A stretch of DNA of 64,000 bases from JABSSA01 sp039975755 (GTDB lineage: Bacteria > Pseudomonadota > Alphaproteobacteria > Rhodobacterales > Rhodobacteraceae), in NCBI GenBank assembly GCA_039975755.1, contig JBDWGM010000083.1:124001-188000 (forward strand), written 5' to 3'. A program made the translations under genes and the position numbers. The notes under the pieces are model-generated. The model made no database searches. It was not told the origin of the DNA and saw nothing but the letters and a program-made list of their open reading frames with translations. Positions 24,264 through 32,892 of the stretch are shown here, piece after piece. How positions within the stretch are numbered: position 1 is the stretch's first letter; each line of letters opens with the position of its first letter.

Positions 24264-24803
24264 CTAGGCTGAGTCTCGCGCCCCCTGGCCCATCTTTTTG
24301 TACTTTTGACGTTCCAGCCGTGCAGCCGCCGCCATTAACAGCAGCCGCGAATAGACTTTATGTGCCCCAAGCAGGCTGTCAAAGACCGGCCCCAGTGTCA
24401 GTTTGCCTTTGCGCTCTACCGGAACAACAATTGATCCAAACCAAAGACGTGTCGTTTCGCCCATTGGTTCGACGGCCAGCCAAGACTTTGTGCGACCGGA
24501 TCGTTCGCCGAGCAATATTTCAGTAGGTTCGCGCCCTTCGACACACCAAACCGCAAATGTATCGGACTCGCCTTCAGCCAGTTCCTGTGCTTGCGCATCC
24601 GACGTTGGCGCTTTCGCAAACACATGCAGCACCACACGTTCCAATTTGAACAGCCACGTTGTGTAAAAGGCCGCCACAAAATCAGCCAGATCAACCTGCC
24701 CCGCAAATTCAAAGCAAAACGCATCCGTGTGATGGGCCTCAGCCACTTTGAACGGGCTGATCAAACGGTTTTCCGGCACCGGGCATTCTTCTGGTCCACT
24801 CAT
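24264..24803 (-). CDS. hypothetical protein
   Basis: This is a 179-residue protein starting MSGPEECPVPENRLISPFKV. It includes DAFCFEFAGQVDLADFVAAF and EPMGETTRLWFGSIVVP, and a basic helix RLERQKYKKMGQ near the end. No signal peptide or known motif was seen. Starts further up (24827 or 24884) are possible; I chose 24803 since AGAAGA directly precedes it, but this is weak. It could be a DUF of Rhodobacterales with no known role. Confidence 0.55.
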   Translation of the reverse strand: MSGPEECPVPENRLISPFKVAEAHHTDAFCFEFAGQVDLADFVAAFYTTWLFKLERVVLHVFAKAPTSDAQAQELAEGESDTFAVWCVEGREPTEILLGERSGRTKSWLAVEPMGETTRLWFGSIVVPVERKGKLTLGPVFDSLLGAHKVYSRLLLMAAAARLERQKYKKMGQGARDSA

Positions 24804-24975
24804 TCTTCTATTGTGACGCAAACCCATTTCCGCGCCCATGTCCAATATCGTCGCGCCCCTTCGATAGAGCACGGGATCCAGCACCCAACACAGCCCCTAA
24901 CACAGCAGCGGCCTCTTGCAGCGCCACGCGCCCTGACCTATGACAAACGAAACTCTGAACAGCCGGGATCACGAC

Positions 24976-26487
24976 ATGCTCGATCTGACCTACGACGCAC
25001 CGAAAATCAAAACCATTGCAGGCGCAAAACAAGACTGGGAACTGGTGATCGGTATGGAAGTCCATGCTCAGGTCTCGACCCGTGCGAAACTGTTCTCCGG
25101 GGCCTCGACAACCTTCGGCGCAGAGCCCAATTCAAATGTGGCCTTCGTTGACGCAGGCATGCCGGGCATGTTGCCCGTCATCAACGACGAATGCGTCGCC
25201 CAAGCGGTGCGCACCGGTCTCGGCCTCAAGGCAGACATCAACCTGTTCTCTGCCTTTGACCGCAAGAACTACTTCTACCCCGACCTGCCCCAAGGCTACC
25301 AGATCTCTCAGCTCTATCACCCCATCGTCGGCGAAGGCGAAGTCCTCGTTGAAATGGCCCCCGGCATCGCCCGGCTTGTGCGCATCGAACGCATCCACCT
25401 TGAACAGGACGCCGGGAAATCCATCCACGACATGGACCCCGCCCTGTCTTTCGTTGATCTCAACCGCACCGGCGTCGCCCTGATGGAGATCGTCTCGCGT
25501 CCCGACATCCGTGGCCCCGAAGAAGCCGCCGCCTACCTCGCCAAACTGCGCCTCATCCTGCTGTACCTCGGCACCTGTGACGGCAACATGCAAAACGGCA
25601 ACATGCGCGCTGACGTCAACGTGTCGATCTGCGCCCCCGGCCAATACGAAAAATACATGGAAACGCAGGATTTCTCGCATCTCGGCACCCGCTGCGAGAT
25701 CAAAAACATGAACTCCATGCGCTTTATCCAACAAGCCATCGACATCGAAGCCCGCCGCCAAATCGCCATCGTCGAAGCCGGCGGCACCGTCGATCAGGAA
25801 ACCCGCCTGTTTGATCCCGACAAAGGCGAAACCCGCTCGATGCGGTCAAAGGAAGAAGCCCACGATTACCGCTACTTCCCCGATCCCGACCTGTTGCCGC
25901 TGGAAATCGAACAATCCTGGGTCGACCAGCTGGCCGCCAACCTGCCCGAATTGCCCGACGCCAAGAAAACCCGCTTCATGACCGACTTTGGCCTCGCCGA
26001 TTACGACGCCAACGTCCTCACCGCCGAACTCGAAGCGGCTGTCTATTTCGAAGAGGTCGCCAAAGGCCGCGACGGCAAAACATCCGCCAACTGGGTCATC
26101 AACGAACTCTTTGGCCGCCTGAAAAAAGACGACACCGACATCACCAACTGCCCCGTGTCCCCCGCCCAGCTCGGCGGCATCATCGACCTGATCACCAAAG
26201 GCGACATCTCCGGCAAAATCGCCAAAGACCTGTTTGAAATCGTCTACTCCGAAGGCGGCGACCCTGCCGAAATCGTCGAAACACGCGGCATGAAACAAGT
26301 CACCGACACCGGTGCCATCGAAACCGCAGTCGACGAAATTATCGCCGCCAACCCCGCTCAGGTCGAAAAAGCCAAGCAAAACCCGAAACTCGCAGGCTGG
26401 TTCGTCGGCCAAGTCATGAAAGCCACAGGCGGCAAAGCCAACCCAAAGGCCGTCAACGAAATCGTCGCCCAAAAGCTGGCCCTATAA
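24976..26487 (+). CDS. gatB: Asp-tRNA(Asn)/Glu-tRNA(Gln) amidotransferase subunit B
   Basis: This is a 503-residue GatB. With GatA and GatC it amidates Glu-tRNA(Gln) and/or Asp-tRNA(Asn) in the cytoplasm. Signatures include WELVIGMEVHAQV, FDRKNYFYPDLPQGYQISQL, the kinase-like VDLNRTGVALMEIVS and MRADVNVSI, and the C-terminal YqeY-like tail domain. The start MLDLTYDAP at 24976 fits the family; the frame has 12 extra codons upstream. gatA and gatC are not in the window, so the gene is unlinked. Confidence 0.96.
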   Translation: MLDLTYDAPKIKTIAGAKQDWELVIGMEVHAQVSTRAKLFSGASTTFGAEPNSNVAFVDAGMPGMLPVINDECVAQAVRTGLGLKADINLFSAFDRKNYFYPDLPQGYQISQLYHPIVGEGEVLVEMAPGIARLVRIERIHLEQDAGKSIHDMDPALSFVDLNRTGVALMEIVSRPDIRGPEEAAAYLAKLRLILLYLGTCDGNMQNGNMRADVNVSICAPGQYEKYMETQDFSHLGTRCEIKNMNSMRFIQQAIDIEARRQIAIVEAGGTVDQETRLFDPDKGETRSMRSKEEAHDYRYFPDPDLLPLEIEQSWVDQLAANLPELPDAKKTRFMTDFGLADYDANVLTAELEAAVYFEEVAKGRDGKTSANWVINELFGRLKKDDTDITNCPVSPAQLGGIIDLITKGDISGKIAKDLFEIVYSEGGDPAEIVETRGMKQVTDTGAIETAVDEIIAANPAQVEKAKQNPKLAGWFVGQVMKATGGKANPKAVNEIVAQKLAL

Positions 26488-26654
26488 AACCCGTCCCACA
26501 ACGTACAATTGAAAAACGCGCCGGATTGTAACAACTTAGCTGATCAGCTCACAACAGATCACGCGCACTTTAACACTTTCACTCCGTCGTGATGCCGTGG
26601 CAAAACGCGTGATCATTTTTCACCTATTTTTGCCACAAACCGGCGCTTTACTGG

Positions 26655-26678
26655 CTCCAAACCGTAACCAGTTTGGAG
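26655..26678 (+). promoter_or_regulatory. hairpin covering the ompA-like ribosome binding site
   Basis: CTCCAAAC (26655-26662) pairs exactly with GTTTGGAG (26671-26678) around an 8-nt loop. The GGAG at 26675-26678 is the ribosome binding site of the ATG at 26686, so the stem would hide it. Control of translation, for example by temperature or a small RNA, is inferred. Confidence 0.5.
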
Positions 26679-26685
26679 ACTCTAA

Positions 26686-27369
26686 ATGTTTGCAAAAACC
26701 CTCACTGCCGCTCTCGTCCTCGTCGCCGCTCAAGCTGCCGCCGAACCGTGGGACTTTCACGCCACCGCCGCCAGCGCATCCGAAGACCTACGCGCCATTG
26801 CTGACGCAAACCCCGCCCTGAGCATTCAGGAAACCGAGGATGGCGCCGTAGACTCCATGGTCATGTTTTCCGATGTGCTGTTCGAATTTGGCCAATCCGA
26901 ACTCAGCCCAGCCGCCCTCGAAACACTCAAAGTCGTGGCCAAAGACCTCGGCGGCGTCGCCGGATTGAAAATCATCGGCCACACCGATGATAGAGGGTCA
27001 GAAGGCAGAAACCACGCGCTGGGTCTGAACCGCGCCAAAGCCGTGCGCACTTGGATTGCCGACCAAACCGGGCTCGACCCCGCAGAAATCGCCGTCGACA
27101 GCGCCGGTGAAACCCAACCCATTGCCGCCAACCGGACCGATACTGGCGCGGACAACGCCGAAGGCCGCGCATTGAACCGCCGCGTCGAATTCAAAATCAT
27201 CGAAGAAACGCCAGAACCGGCACCAACAGTTGCGTCGGTCGCCGCACCAGAAGTCACACCAGCAGAAACTCTGGCGGATGCGGAAACCGGCGACATCGTT
27301 GATGACGCAGCCGACAGCGTGACCACAGAAAAAGTCTCTTCCATTCACCCAAGACAACCCGTGATCTAA
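26686..27369 (+). CDS. OmpA-family protein
   Basis: This 227-residue protein has signal peptide MFAKTLTAALVLVAAQAAA and a C-terminal OmpA-like peptidoglycan-binding domain: FEFGQSELSPAALETL, IIGHTDDRGSEGRNHALGLN and ALNRRVEFKIIEE. The domain is followed by an acidic Ala/Glu/Pro-rich tail of about 55 residues rather than being terminal. It lacks the OmpA beta-barrel, so it probably attaches the envelope or another complex to peptidoglycan in the periplasm. Its ribosome binding site lies in a hairpin. Confidence 0.88.
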   Translation: MFAKTLTAALVLVAAQAAAEPWDFHATAASASEDLRAIADANPALSIQETEDGAVDSMVMFSDVLFEFGQSELSPAALETLKVVAKDLGGVAGLKIIGHTDDRGSEGRNHALGLNRAKAVRTWIADQTGLDPAEIAVDSAGETQPIAANRTDTGADNAEGRALNRRVEFKIIEETPEPAPTVASVAAPEVTPAETLADAETGDIVDDAADSVTTEKVSSIHPRQPVI

Positions 27370-27376
27370 ACACACC

Positions 27377-27396
27377 GGCGGGGGCCCAGCCCCGCC
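27377..27396. terminator. GC-rich hairpin after the ompA-like gene
   Basis: GGCGGGG and CCCCGCC form a 7-bp stem 8 nt after the stop codon. No T-run follows, so termination is likely but not certain. Confidence 0.5.
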
Positions 27397-27417
27397 ACTC
27401 CAACACTGACACACACC

Positions 27418-27440
27418 TGTAGGGCGGGATTAACCCCGCC
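27418..27440. repeat. REP-like palindrome (GTAGGG type)
   Basis: TGTAGGGCGGGATTAACCCCGCC has a 6-bp GGCGGG/CCCGCC stem and the leading GTAGGG also seen at the head of the toxin-cassette repeats. It looks like a dispersed intergenic palindrome rather than a gene part. Confidence 0.45.
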
Positions 27441-27599
27441 AAAGCGCAGCCACAATCACTGGCCATCTATTCCAAAACCCGCGCCTGAACAAATTACCGC
27501 CCTCAACGCGCTATCAACCACATCTCCTGACAAGCCTTAACTCTTGCAATCAAAACGCGAAGCCTCTCAAATGCCACGCAAGGTTTTGGGGAAAGTCAT

Positions 27600-29207
27600 T
27601 TGGTCAACACAATTGTCGGCGGCACACTTGCCTTTTTGTTAGCATTTTCCGTTTCCTTCGCACCAACTGGCAGCGGTCCATACCTTACGTTTGCTTTTCT
27701 GATTTGGCTGTTTTGGGCCTTCCTTTGCTTGGGTATTGAAGGCAAAAAAGATCAATCCCGCCTTGCTGGATGGGCCAAATGGTTGCCATTGCCCTATGAA
27801 ATCGTGGTCGAAAAGCTGTTGTATGGGTTACCTCGCTTGCTGATCCGCGAAAGCATGGAAGAACGACCGCCACCTACCAAGAATTTCTGGATCAGACTTT
27901 CTTGGTATCTAAATCCAAGACCAAAAGATGGGCCTGACAAAATTCGACTGGCGCAAAACCCTTGGTCTTGGCCAATTTTCGACGTGGCCATGAAGCTGGC
28001 TTTTTTTTATCCATTGTTTTTTGCTTTAATACATTGGACCTTCCTTAATAAGGCCATCAATCTTGGCGAATTATCTCTATTGCCGAACAACGTGCACATC
28101 GGCTTTCGGGGTGTAGCACTTGGTTTACTGTCCTGGTTTTTCATTTCCAATGTAATTTATAGATTCCTTGCGAAGACGACCCAATTTAAACAATTCGTCA
28201 TTAAGTTCTCCAACTGGTCGCTTTTTCTTCTTGTTCCGGTAGTTACATCCTACATAGCAAGCGCGCACGAAGCTACAATCATGAGTATTCTAGCAATCGC
28301 TGTCGTATGCTACGTCGTAATCATAGGTTCGGTCGCATTTAGATTTTCTGGAGCTCTAGCATTCGCGTTTTTAGTCGCACCCTCTGCTGTCAACCAAATT
28401 CCATTCGAATTTTCAAGCGAATGGGGTAAGTCACTCATTCCTTATTTACGGTTGATTGGCATAATCCTATTCACAATCACAGCTACATGCGCAGTTGCTT
28501 GGGCGTCACGTGCCAAACTGGGTCTTACTGCGTATCTCTTGCTGAGTTGTTCAGCAATTTTCACGAGTTTAATCTCGGTAATTAATTTACCTGTAGCGAG
28601 CTTAAGCACTCTTGTTGTTTTGACACTTGCCCTTCTACCAGCCATCAACGCCGTGTTTGATTGGCTGTCCTATGGCATCACAATGTCACTGTTACACAAA
28701 GGTCATATCAAACGCGGTATTTGGCCATTGGTTTTGGGTGTTGTGGATTTCATTACGGCAATCGCGGTGTTTTTTGCCTTGTCCTTGACGCTTTGCATGC
28801 TTGTTTTTCTCTTCAACGTTTATCGTCCCACACCATTGATCGATCTTGGTTTATTGCTGGCCGGGATCAAGCACGCGCCGGGCGATCATCTTTGGGTCAT
28901 CGCTATGATCAGCTCGACATTGTTGCCGACACTTCTGCATCTTGGCATTGGGGTTTTGTCCATATTGACGTGGTTCCCGGCCAAACTTTGGGATCGGATG
29001 GTCAAAGGGCTCGATACAACATCAGGCACTCTGCAGGTTCCGCTGATGTGTTCGGTTGGCTTGACTACGTTCTTGGCCGTCTATGCCACACTTCCGGCTA
29101 TGGCTTTTTACGGCATCGGATGGGTGGTATGGAATTTCGGCGCTGACCTTCGCATCTGGTACGTGGATCAAATCGCCTACATTCTGAGTGGCTGGGGTAT
29201 GCTTTAA
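27600..29207 (+). CDS. large polytopic membrane protein, function unknown
   Basis: This encodes 535 residues with roughly twelve hydrophobic segments, including GTLAFLLAFSVSFAP near the start, LFLLVPVVTSYIASA and a terminal AVYATLPAMAFYGIGWVVW. A cytoplasmic or periplasmic loop (about 60-125) is rich in Pro, Lys and Arg. The start appears to be TTG at 27600 with GGGGAAAG just upstream; no better ATG exists nearby. No transporter or enzyme motif was recognised. The gene is AT-richer than its neighbours, which may suggest transfer. Confidence 0.6.
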   Translation: MVNTIVGGTLAFLLAFSVSFAPTGSGPYLTFAFLIWLFWAFLCLGIEGKKDQSRLAGWAKWLPLPYEIVVEKLLYGLPRLLIRESMEERPPPTKNFWIRLSWYLNPRPKDGPDKIRLAQNPWSWPIFDVAMKLAFFYPLFFALIHWTFLNKAINLGELSLLPNNVHIGFRGVALGLLSWFFISNVIYRFLAKTTQFKQFVIKFSNWSLFLLVPVVTSYIASAHEATIMSILAIAVVCYVVIIGSVAFRFSGALAFAFLVAPSAVNQIPFEFSSEWGKSLIPYLRLIGIILFTITATCAVAWASRAKLGLTAYLLLSCSAIFTSLISVINLPVASLSTLVVLTLALLPAINAVFDWLSYGITMSLLHKGHIKRGIWPLVLGVVDFITAIAVFFALSLTLCMLVFLFNVYRPTPLIDLGLLLAGIKHAPGDHLWVIAMISSTLLPTLLHLGIGVLSILTWFPAKLWDRMVKGLDTTSGTLQVPLMCSVGLTTFLAVYATLPAMAFYGIGWVVWNFGADLRIWYVDQIAYILSGWGML

Positions 29208-29506
29208 TCGGACAAATTTGATGTTCGGCTCCACTGTGTTTTCGATCAAAGTTTTTGGACCGAAAACTTGCGAGGCAAATCTACAAACCTCAACCTTCGA
29301 CAACGTATTTAATCCAAAATCGACGCCCTGTCTGACCCCAAATCCTGAAAACCAGCTTTCGAGCCTAAAAGCTGGCTTTGGGCGATTTCGTAAATTTTCC
29401 GGCCATTTTGCGCCGATTTCAAAGCTGGCTTTCACGCGTCAAAGCTGGCCTTGGCGCGCCGGGGCGGGGATGTTAAAGCAATGTTAATGTTTGTTCAGGG
29501 GATGTC
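29208..29506. other. intergenic region with AAAGCTGGCTTT repeats
   Basis: In this 299-nt gap AAAGCTGGCTTT occurs at 29368-29379 and 29421-29432, with a variant AAAGCTGGCCTT at 29441-29452 and the inverted CCAGCTTT at 29352-29359, which can form a stem with the first copy. No gene was supported. The repeats lie within about 150 nt of the DUF4177 gene. Confidence 0.5.
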
Positions 29507-29947
29507 ATGACATCATACGAGTATAAGGTCGTTCCGGCCCCAACCAAGGGTCAGAAAGCCAAGGGCGTCAAGGCAAGCGAAGACCGTTTTGCGTTGGGTA
29601 TTCAAACACTTATGAACGATTATGCAAGTGATGGCTGGGAATATTTGCGCGCCGACACCTTGCCCAGCACCGAACGCGCGGGCTTGACCGGCTCCACCAC
29701 CGAATGGCGCAATCTTTTGGTGTTTCGCCGCGTGGTTTCTTCCAGCGTAAACAACGCCGTACACGCCGAACCTAATCCAGTGTCCACACCCGTTCCGGCC
29801 GCCAACCCGGTCCCAAAACCCGCACCAAGAGCGATCCGCGAACAGCCCGAGTCGACTCCCGCAGAAGAGGCCAGCGAAAACGAACGCCTCCGCAGCACGC
29901 TCTACCCGCGTCAGGAACCAAAATTGTCTGATAATTCAGAGGCTTAA
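29507..29947 (+). CDS. DUF4177 domain protein
   Basis: This encodes 146 residues. The N-terminal 80 match the DUF4177 pattern: TSYEYKVVPAPTKGQKAKG, then LNDYASDGWEYL-like (LMNDYASDGWEYLRADTLPS) and WRNLLVFRR. The remainder is a Pro/Ala/Glu-rich linker. Function is unknown. The ribosome binding site GGGGA precedes the ATG by 5 nt. It converges with the BolA gene across 9 nt. Confidence 0.82.
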   Translation: MTSYEYKVVPAPTKGQKAKGVKASEDRFALGIQTLMNDYASDGWEYLRADTLPSTERAGLTGSTTEWRNLLVFRRVVSSSVNNAVHAEPNPVSTPVPAANPVPKPAPRAIREQPESTPAEEASENERLRSTLYPRQEPKLSDNSEA

Positions 29948-29956
29948 TCGGATCGA

Positions 29957-30238
29957 TCAGACATCCACATCGATCGCCAAAGCGTGAATCCGGCCAATAA
30001 GTTCCGCCCCCAAAGCGGAATGAATCGCCCGATGTCGCGCCACCCGATTCAGCCCCAAAAACCCATCCGCACGAATCCGCACATTAAAGTGACTCTGTCC
30101 GCCGTCTTGATATCCGGCATGTCCACGATGACTTTCACTGTCATCAACCACAGATAATTCTTTTGGATCAAAAGCTTGCGTCAGCTTCATCGCAATCTCA
30201 TCGGCCACTTTTGGCTGCTCGGTCGACATTTTTTTCAT
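29957..30238 (-). CDS. BolA-family protein
   Basis: This is a 93-residue BolA protein with ESHRGHAGY and SHFNVRIRADGFLGLNRVARHRAIHSALGAEL segments, including the His residue used by BolA proteins to share an Fe-S cluster with monothiol glutaredoxins. It probably works in iron-sulfur cluster handling or iron sensing in the cytoplasm. Two starts, 30238 and 30229, are possible; GGGGGT is close to the first. It is divergent from the J-domain gene. Confidence 0.92.
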   Translation of the reverse strand: MKKMSTEQPKVADEIAMKLTQAFDPKELSVVDDSESHRGHAGYQDGGQSHFNVRIRADGFLGLNRVARHRAIHSALGAELIGRIHALAIDVDV

Positions 30239-30303
30239 CTACCCCCTTCACTCTTTTCAAAGCCAGTTTAAACTCATGCGCCTGAGTCGAAAAGGACCTG
30301 CCC

Positions 30304-30927
30304 ATGACTAAGCCTGACCCATTTGGATTTAATCTTTCGGTTTCCGCTTCGAAAAAGAAAAATCCTCGCGGCCGCAAAAGCATGTCCGGCGCGTCCGAAA
30401 CCTCGACTCGCGTGTGCGATCACGAAGGCTGCAACGAACCCGGAAAGTACCGCGCACCCAAAGCGCCCGACGTGTTGGACGATTTCTTTTGGTTCTGTCA
30501 GAAGCACGTTCGAGAGTACAATCTGAAGTGGAACTTCTTCGACGGCACAACAGAAGCCGAGATCAACGCACAGCAATCCAAAGACAAGGTCTGGGAACGC
30601 AACACGCGTCCGATGGGCGACCCAGAAGCACGAGCTTGGGCGCGCTTGGGGATCGAAGACCCGCATCAGGTGCTGGGTGGAAATGCGACGTTAAACCCAG
30701 GCAATAAATCCACCGGGCGCAAACTGCCCCCCACCGAAAAGCGCGCGATCGAAGTGTTGGAAGCTGAAGCCGACTGGACCAAGACACAGATCAGAAAGGC
30801 CTATAAAGCTCTGATCAAAGTGCTGCATCCAGACATGAATGGCGGCGACCGAAGCCAAGAAGAACAGCTGCAACTTGTTGTCTGGGCTTGGGATCAAATT
30901 AAGGACAGTCGCAGCTTTAAAAACTGA
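30304..30927 (+). CDS. J-domain (DnaJ-like) protein
   Basis: This encodes 207 residues with a C-terminal J domain whose HPD motif is at 175-177 (KVLHPDMNGGD). Upstream, Cys38, Cys43, Cys65 and His68 (VCDHEGC..FCQKH) look like a zinc site. The J domain would stimulate an Hsp70. In Rhodobacterales this gene usually sits before cobS, as here, though its link with cobalamin synthesis is not shown. AAAGGA precedes the ATG by 7 nt. Confidence 0.88.
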   Translation: MTKPDPFGFNLSVSASKKKNPRGRKSMSGASETSTRVCDHEGCNEPGKYRAPKAPDVLDDFFWFCQKHVREYNLKWNFFDGTTEAEINAQQSKDKVWERNTRPMGDPEARAWARLGIEDPHQVLGGNATLNPGNKSTGRKLPPTEKRAIEVLEAEADWTKTQIRKAYKALIKVLHPDMNGGDRSQEEQLQLVVWAWDQIKDSRSFKN

Positions 30928-31118
30928 TATTTGATACGGTCTGCACCTATCAAATTCGCCGCTCTTGAATTGGACAAGTGTCCAATACAAGGGCACTTCA
31001 ATTTCTGACGCCAAAATGCGCATTCGCGGCGCGCCTTCCCCTTGCGCCACCCCGAGATATGTTGCACGAACGCGTGCGGCGCAATTGCAGCGCCCATAGA
31101 TCAGCAGAGGATACTAAG

Positions 31119-32105
31119 ATGGCGGACGGTTCCAACGACATCAATGCGATACCTACCGAGGACGTCGCCATTCGTGATCTGTTTGGGATTGATGCTGATA
31201 TGCAGGTCAAAGCCTTCACAGAATCCTCTGATCGTGTGCCCGAACTGGACCCGACATACAAATTCGATCCGGATACGACATTGGCGATTCTTGCCGGGTT
31301 TGCACATAACCGGCGCGTGATGATCCAAGGGTATCACGGAACGGGCAAATCGACCCATATCGAACAAGTCGCTGCGCGCCTGAATTGGCCGACCGTTCGT
31401 GTGAATCTGGACAGCCATATCAGCCGGATTGATTTGATTGGTAAAGACGCGATCAAGCTGCGTGACGGCAAACAGGTTACCGAATTCCATGAAGGCATCC
31501 TGCCATGGGCTTTGTCCAATCCGGTTGCGATCGTGTTCGACGAATATGACGCTGGCCGTGCCGACGTTATGTTTGTCATCCAACGTGTGTTGGAACATGA
31601 TGGTAAACTGACCCTTCTCGATCAGAATAAGATCTTGGAACCCCACCCTAATTTCCGCTTGTTTGCCACAGCAAATACAGTTGGCCTTGGGGACACGACG
31701 GGTCTGTACCACGGCGTGCAACAGATCAACCAAGCGCAGATGGACCGGTGGAGCCTTGTTGCGACGCTGAACTATTTGTCCATAGACGCCGAAACGAATA
31801 TCGTTCTGTCCAAAGCACCGCATTACAACACGGAAGAAGGTCGCAAAACGATCCGCCAGATGGTGACGGTCGCGGATCTGACGCGTACGGCCTTTATGAA
31901 TGGTGACCTGTCGACAGTGATGTCACCTCGTACGGTTATTAACTGGGCCTTGAACTCAGATATCTTCCGCAATGTCGGCTATGCATTCCGCCTCAGCTTC
32001 CTGAACAAATGTGACGAGCTTGAGCGCCAGATTGTTGCAGAGTTTTATCAACGTTTGTTTGATGAAGAACTGCCAGAAAGTGCTGCAAGCGTCAGTTTGG
32101 GATAA
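31119..32105 (+). CDS. cobS: cobaltochelatase subunit CobS
   Basis: This 328-residue AAA+ ATPase has Walker A GYHGTGKST (residues 71-79), Walker B IVFDEYDAG and the sensor region LFATANTVGLGDTTG. With CobT and CobN it inserts cobalt into hydrogenobyrinic acid a,c-diamide in aerobic cobalamin synthesis. The open frame extends further up, but AGAGG 9 nt before the ATG at 31119 and the family N-terminus (MADGSND) support this start. cobT follows after a small secreted gene. Confidence 0.96.
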   Translation: MADGSNDINAIPTEDVAIRDLFGIDADMQVKAFTESSDRVPELDPTYKFDPDTTLAILAGFAHNRRVMIQGYHGTGKSTHIEQVAARLNWPTVRVNLDSHISRIDLIGKDAIKLRDGKQVTEFHEGILPWALSNPVAIVFDEYDAGRADVMFVIQRVLEHDGKLTLLDQNKILEPHPNFRLFATANTVGLGDTTGLYHGVQQINQAQMDRWSLVATLNYLSIDAETNIVLSKAPHYNTEEGRKTIRQMVTVADLTRTAFMNGDLSTVMSPRTVINWALNSDIFRNVGYAFRLSFLNKCDELERQIVAEFYQRLFDEELPESAASVSLG

Positions 32106-32116
32106 CACCCTTTTGG

Positions 32117-32141
32117 TCAGGCGTGCCAATTGCATGCCTGA
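32117..32141. terminator. stem-loop after cobS
   Basis: TCAGGCGTGC and GCATGCCTGA make a 10-bp stem (one G-T pair) with a 5-nt loop, 12 nt after the cobS stop. There is no T-run, so Rho-independent termination is doubtful. The rest of the 321-nt gap to 32426 contains small hairpins (for instance GGCCGAAGGGCC at 32193-32204) but no supported gene. Confidence 0.4.
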
Positions 32142-32426
32142 TCGTATCCGCACTATGCGGACCAAACACCACACAGCTTGTAAAAAGTACTGTTGGGCCG
32201 AAGGGCCTTACCTGATTGATTGCTTGGGCTCAAAAGCTGAGCCAATCGGCTTCAACAGCCATTGCTTTGCCCCGCACAGCATGGCTTCGCACACCCTCGC
32301 GTCAGTTTTGGCCCACAATTAGTGGTGAAATTCCCGCAAAATACGAATTGTTGCGGATTGTTCACATTTGTATCAAAGTTTTTATTTCGCCTCATTTTTG
32401 AGTAACCATCATGATTTACTGTATAA

Positions 32427-32816
32427 ATGATGAGCGTTTTAAGAAAACTTGGGTTCGTCAGCCTTATCGCGATGACAACTTCGGGGTTTGCAGCACAGGC
32501 CCGCGCCGCTGATACATTGTCACTATTCGCACAATGCGCCGGACGATTTTCGGCGGAGATGGAATTCGCTTGGTTGATTGGCGATCAGGACAGTGAAATA
32601 CCAAAACAGTTAAGATCGCACTTTATTGATATGATTGACGCTATCCTTGCGCCTGGTGACGGCCCTAATGTGCTGGCCCGTCGTATCGAAGCGAAGGTGG
32701 CGCATACCGCCTTGCTGTCGCGCGCTCAGTTCTCGGAGAATCCAACCGAAATTCGCATCGCGGCCCAGACAGCGGAACATGATGTCGCTTTTTGCCGGGC
32801 AATGCTGACGGGATAG
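32427..32816 (+). CDS. small secreted hypothetical protein between cobS and cobT
   Basis: This encodes 129 residues with a signal peptide (MMSVLRKLGFVSLIAMTTSG then FAAQARA, cleavage before ADTL). The mature part is helical with Cys in FAQCAGRFSAEMEF and VAFCRAML, which might form one disulfide. It is periplasmic with unknown function. No strong ribosome binding site was seen, and a second ATG follows directly. A role in cobalamin synthesis is not indicated, because the chelatase is cytoplasmic. Confidence 0.65.
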   Translation: MMSVLRKLGFVSLIAMTTSGFAAQARAADTLSLFAQCAGRFSAEMEFAWLIGDQDSEIPKQLRSHFIDMIDAILAPGDGPNVLARRIEAKVAHTALLSRAQFSENPTEIRIAAQTAEHDVAFCRAMLTG

Positions 32817-32892
32817 GCGCACCAGCACTGGTCATTGGCTCCGAGGATCATTACAGTTTGCCGGTATAGAGTTACTCCTGCGAGAGCCCCTG

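Noticed and set aside
25132..25761. 209-codon minus-strand frame (and 25846-26472)
   Set aside because: Both are antisense to gatB, Gly/Val/Phe/Asp-rich, as is typical of shadow frames.
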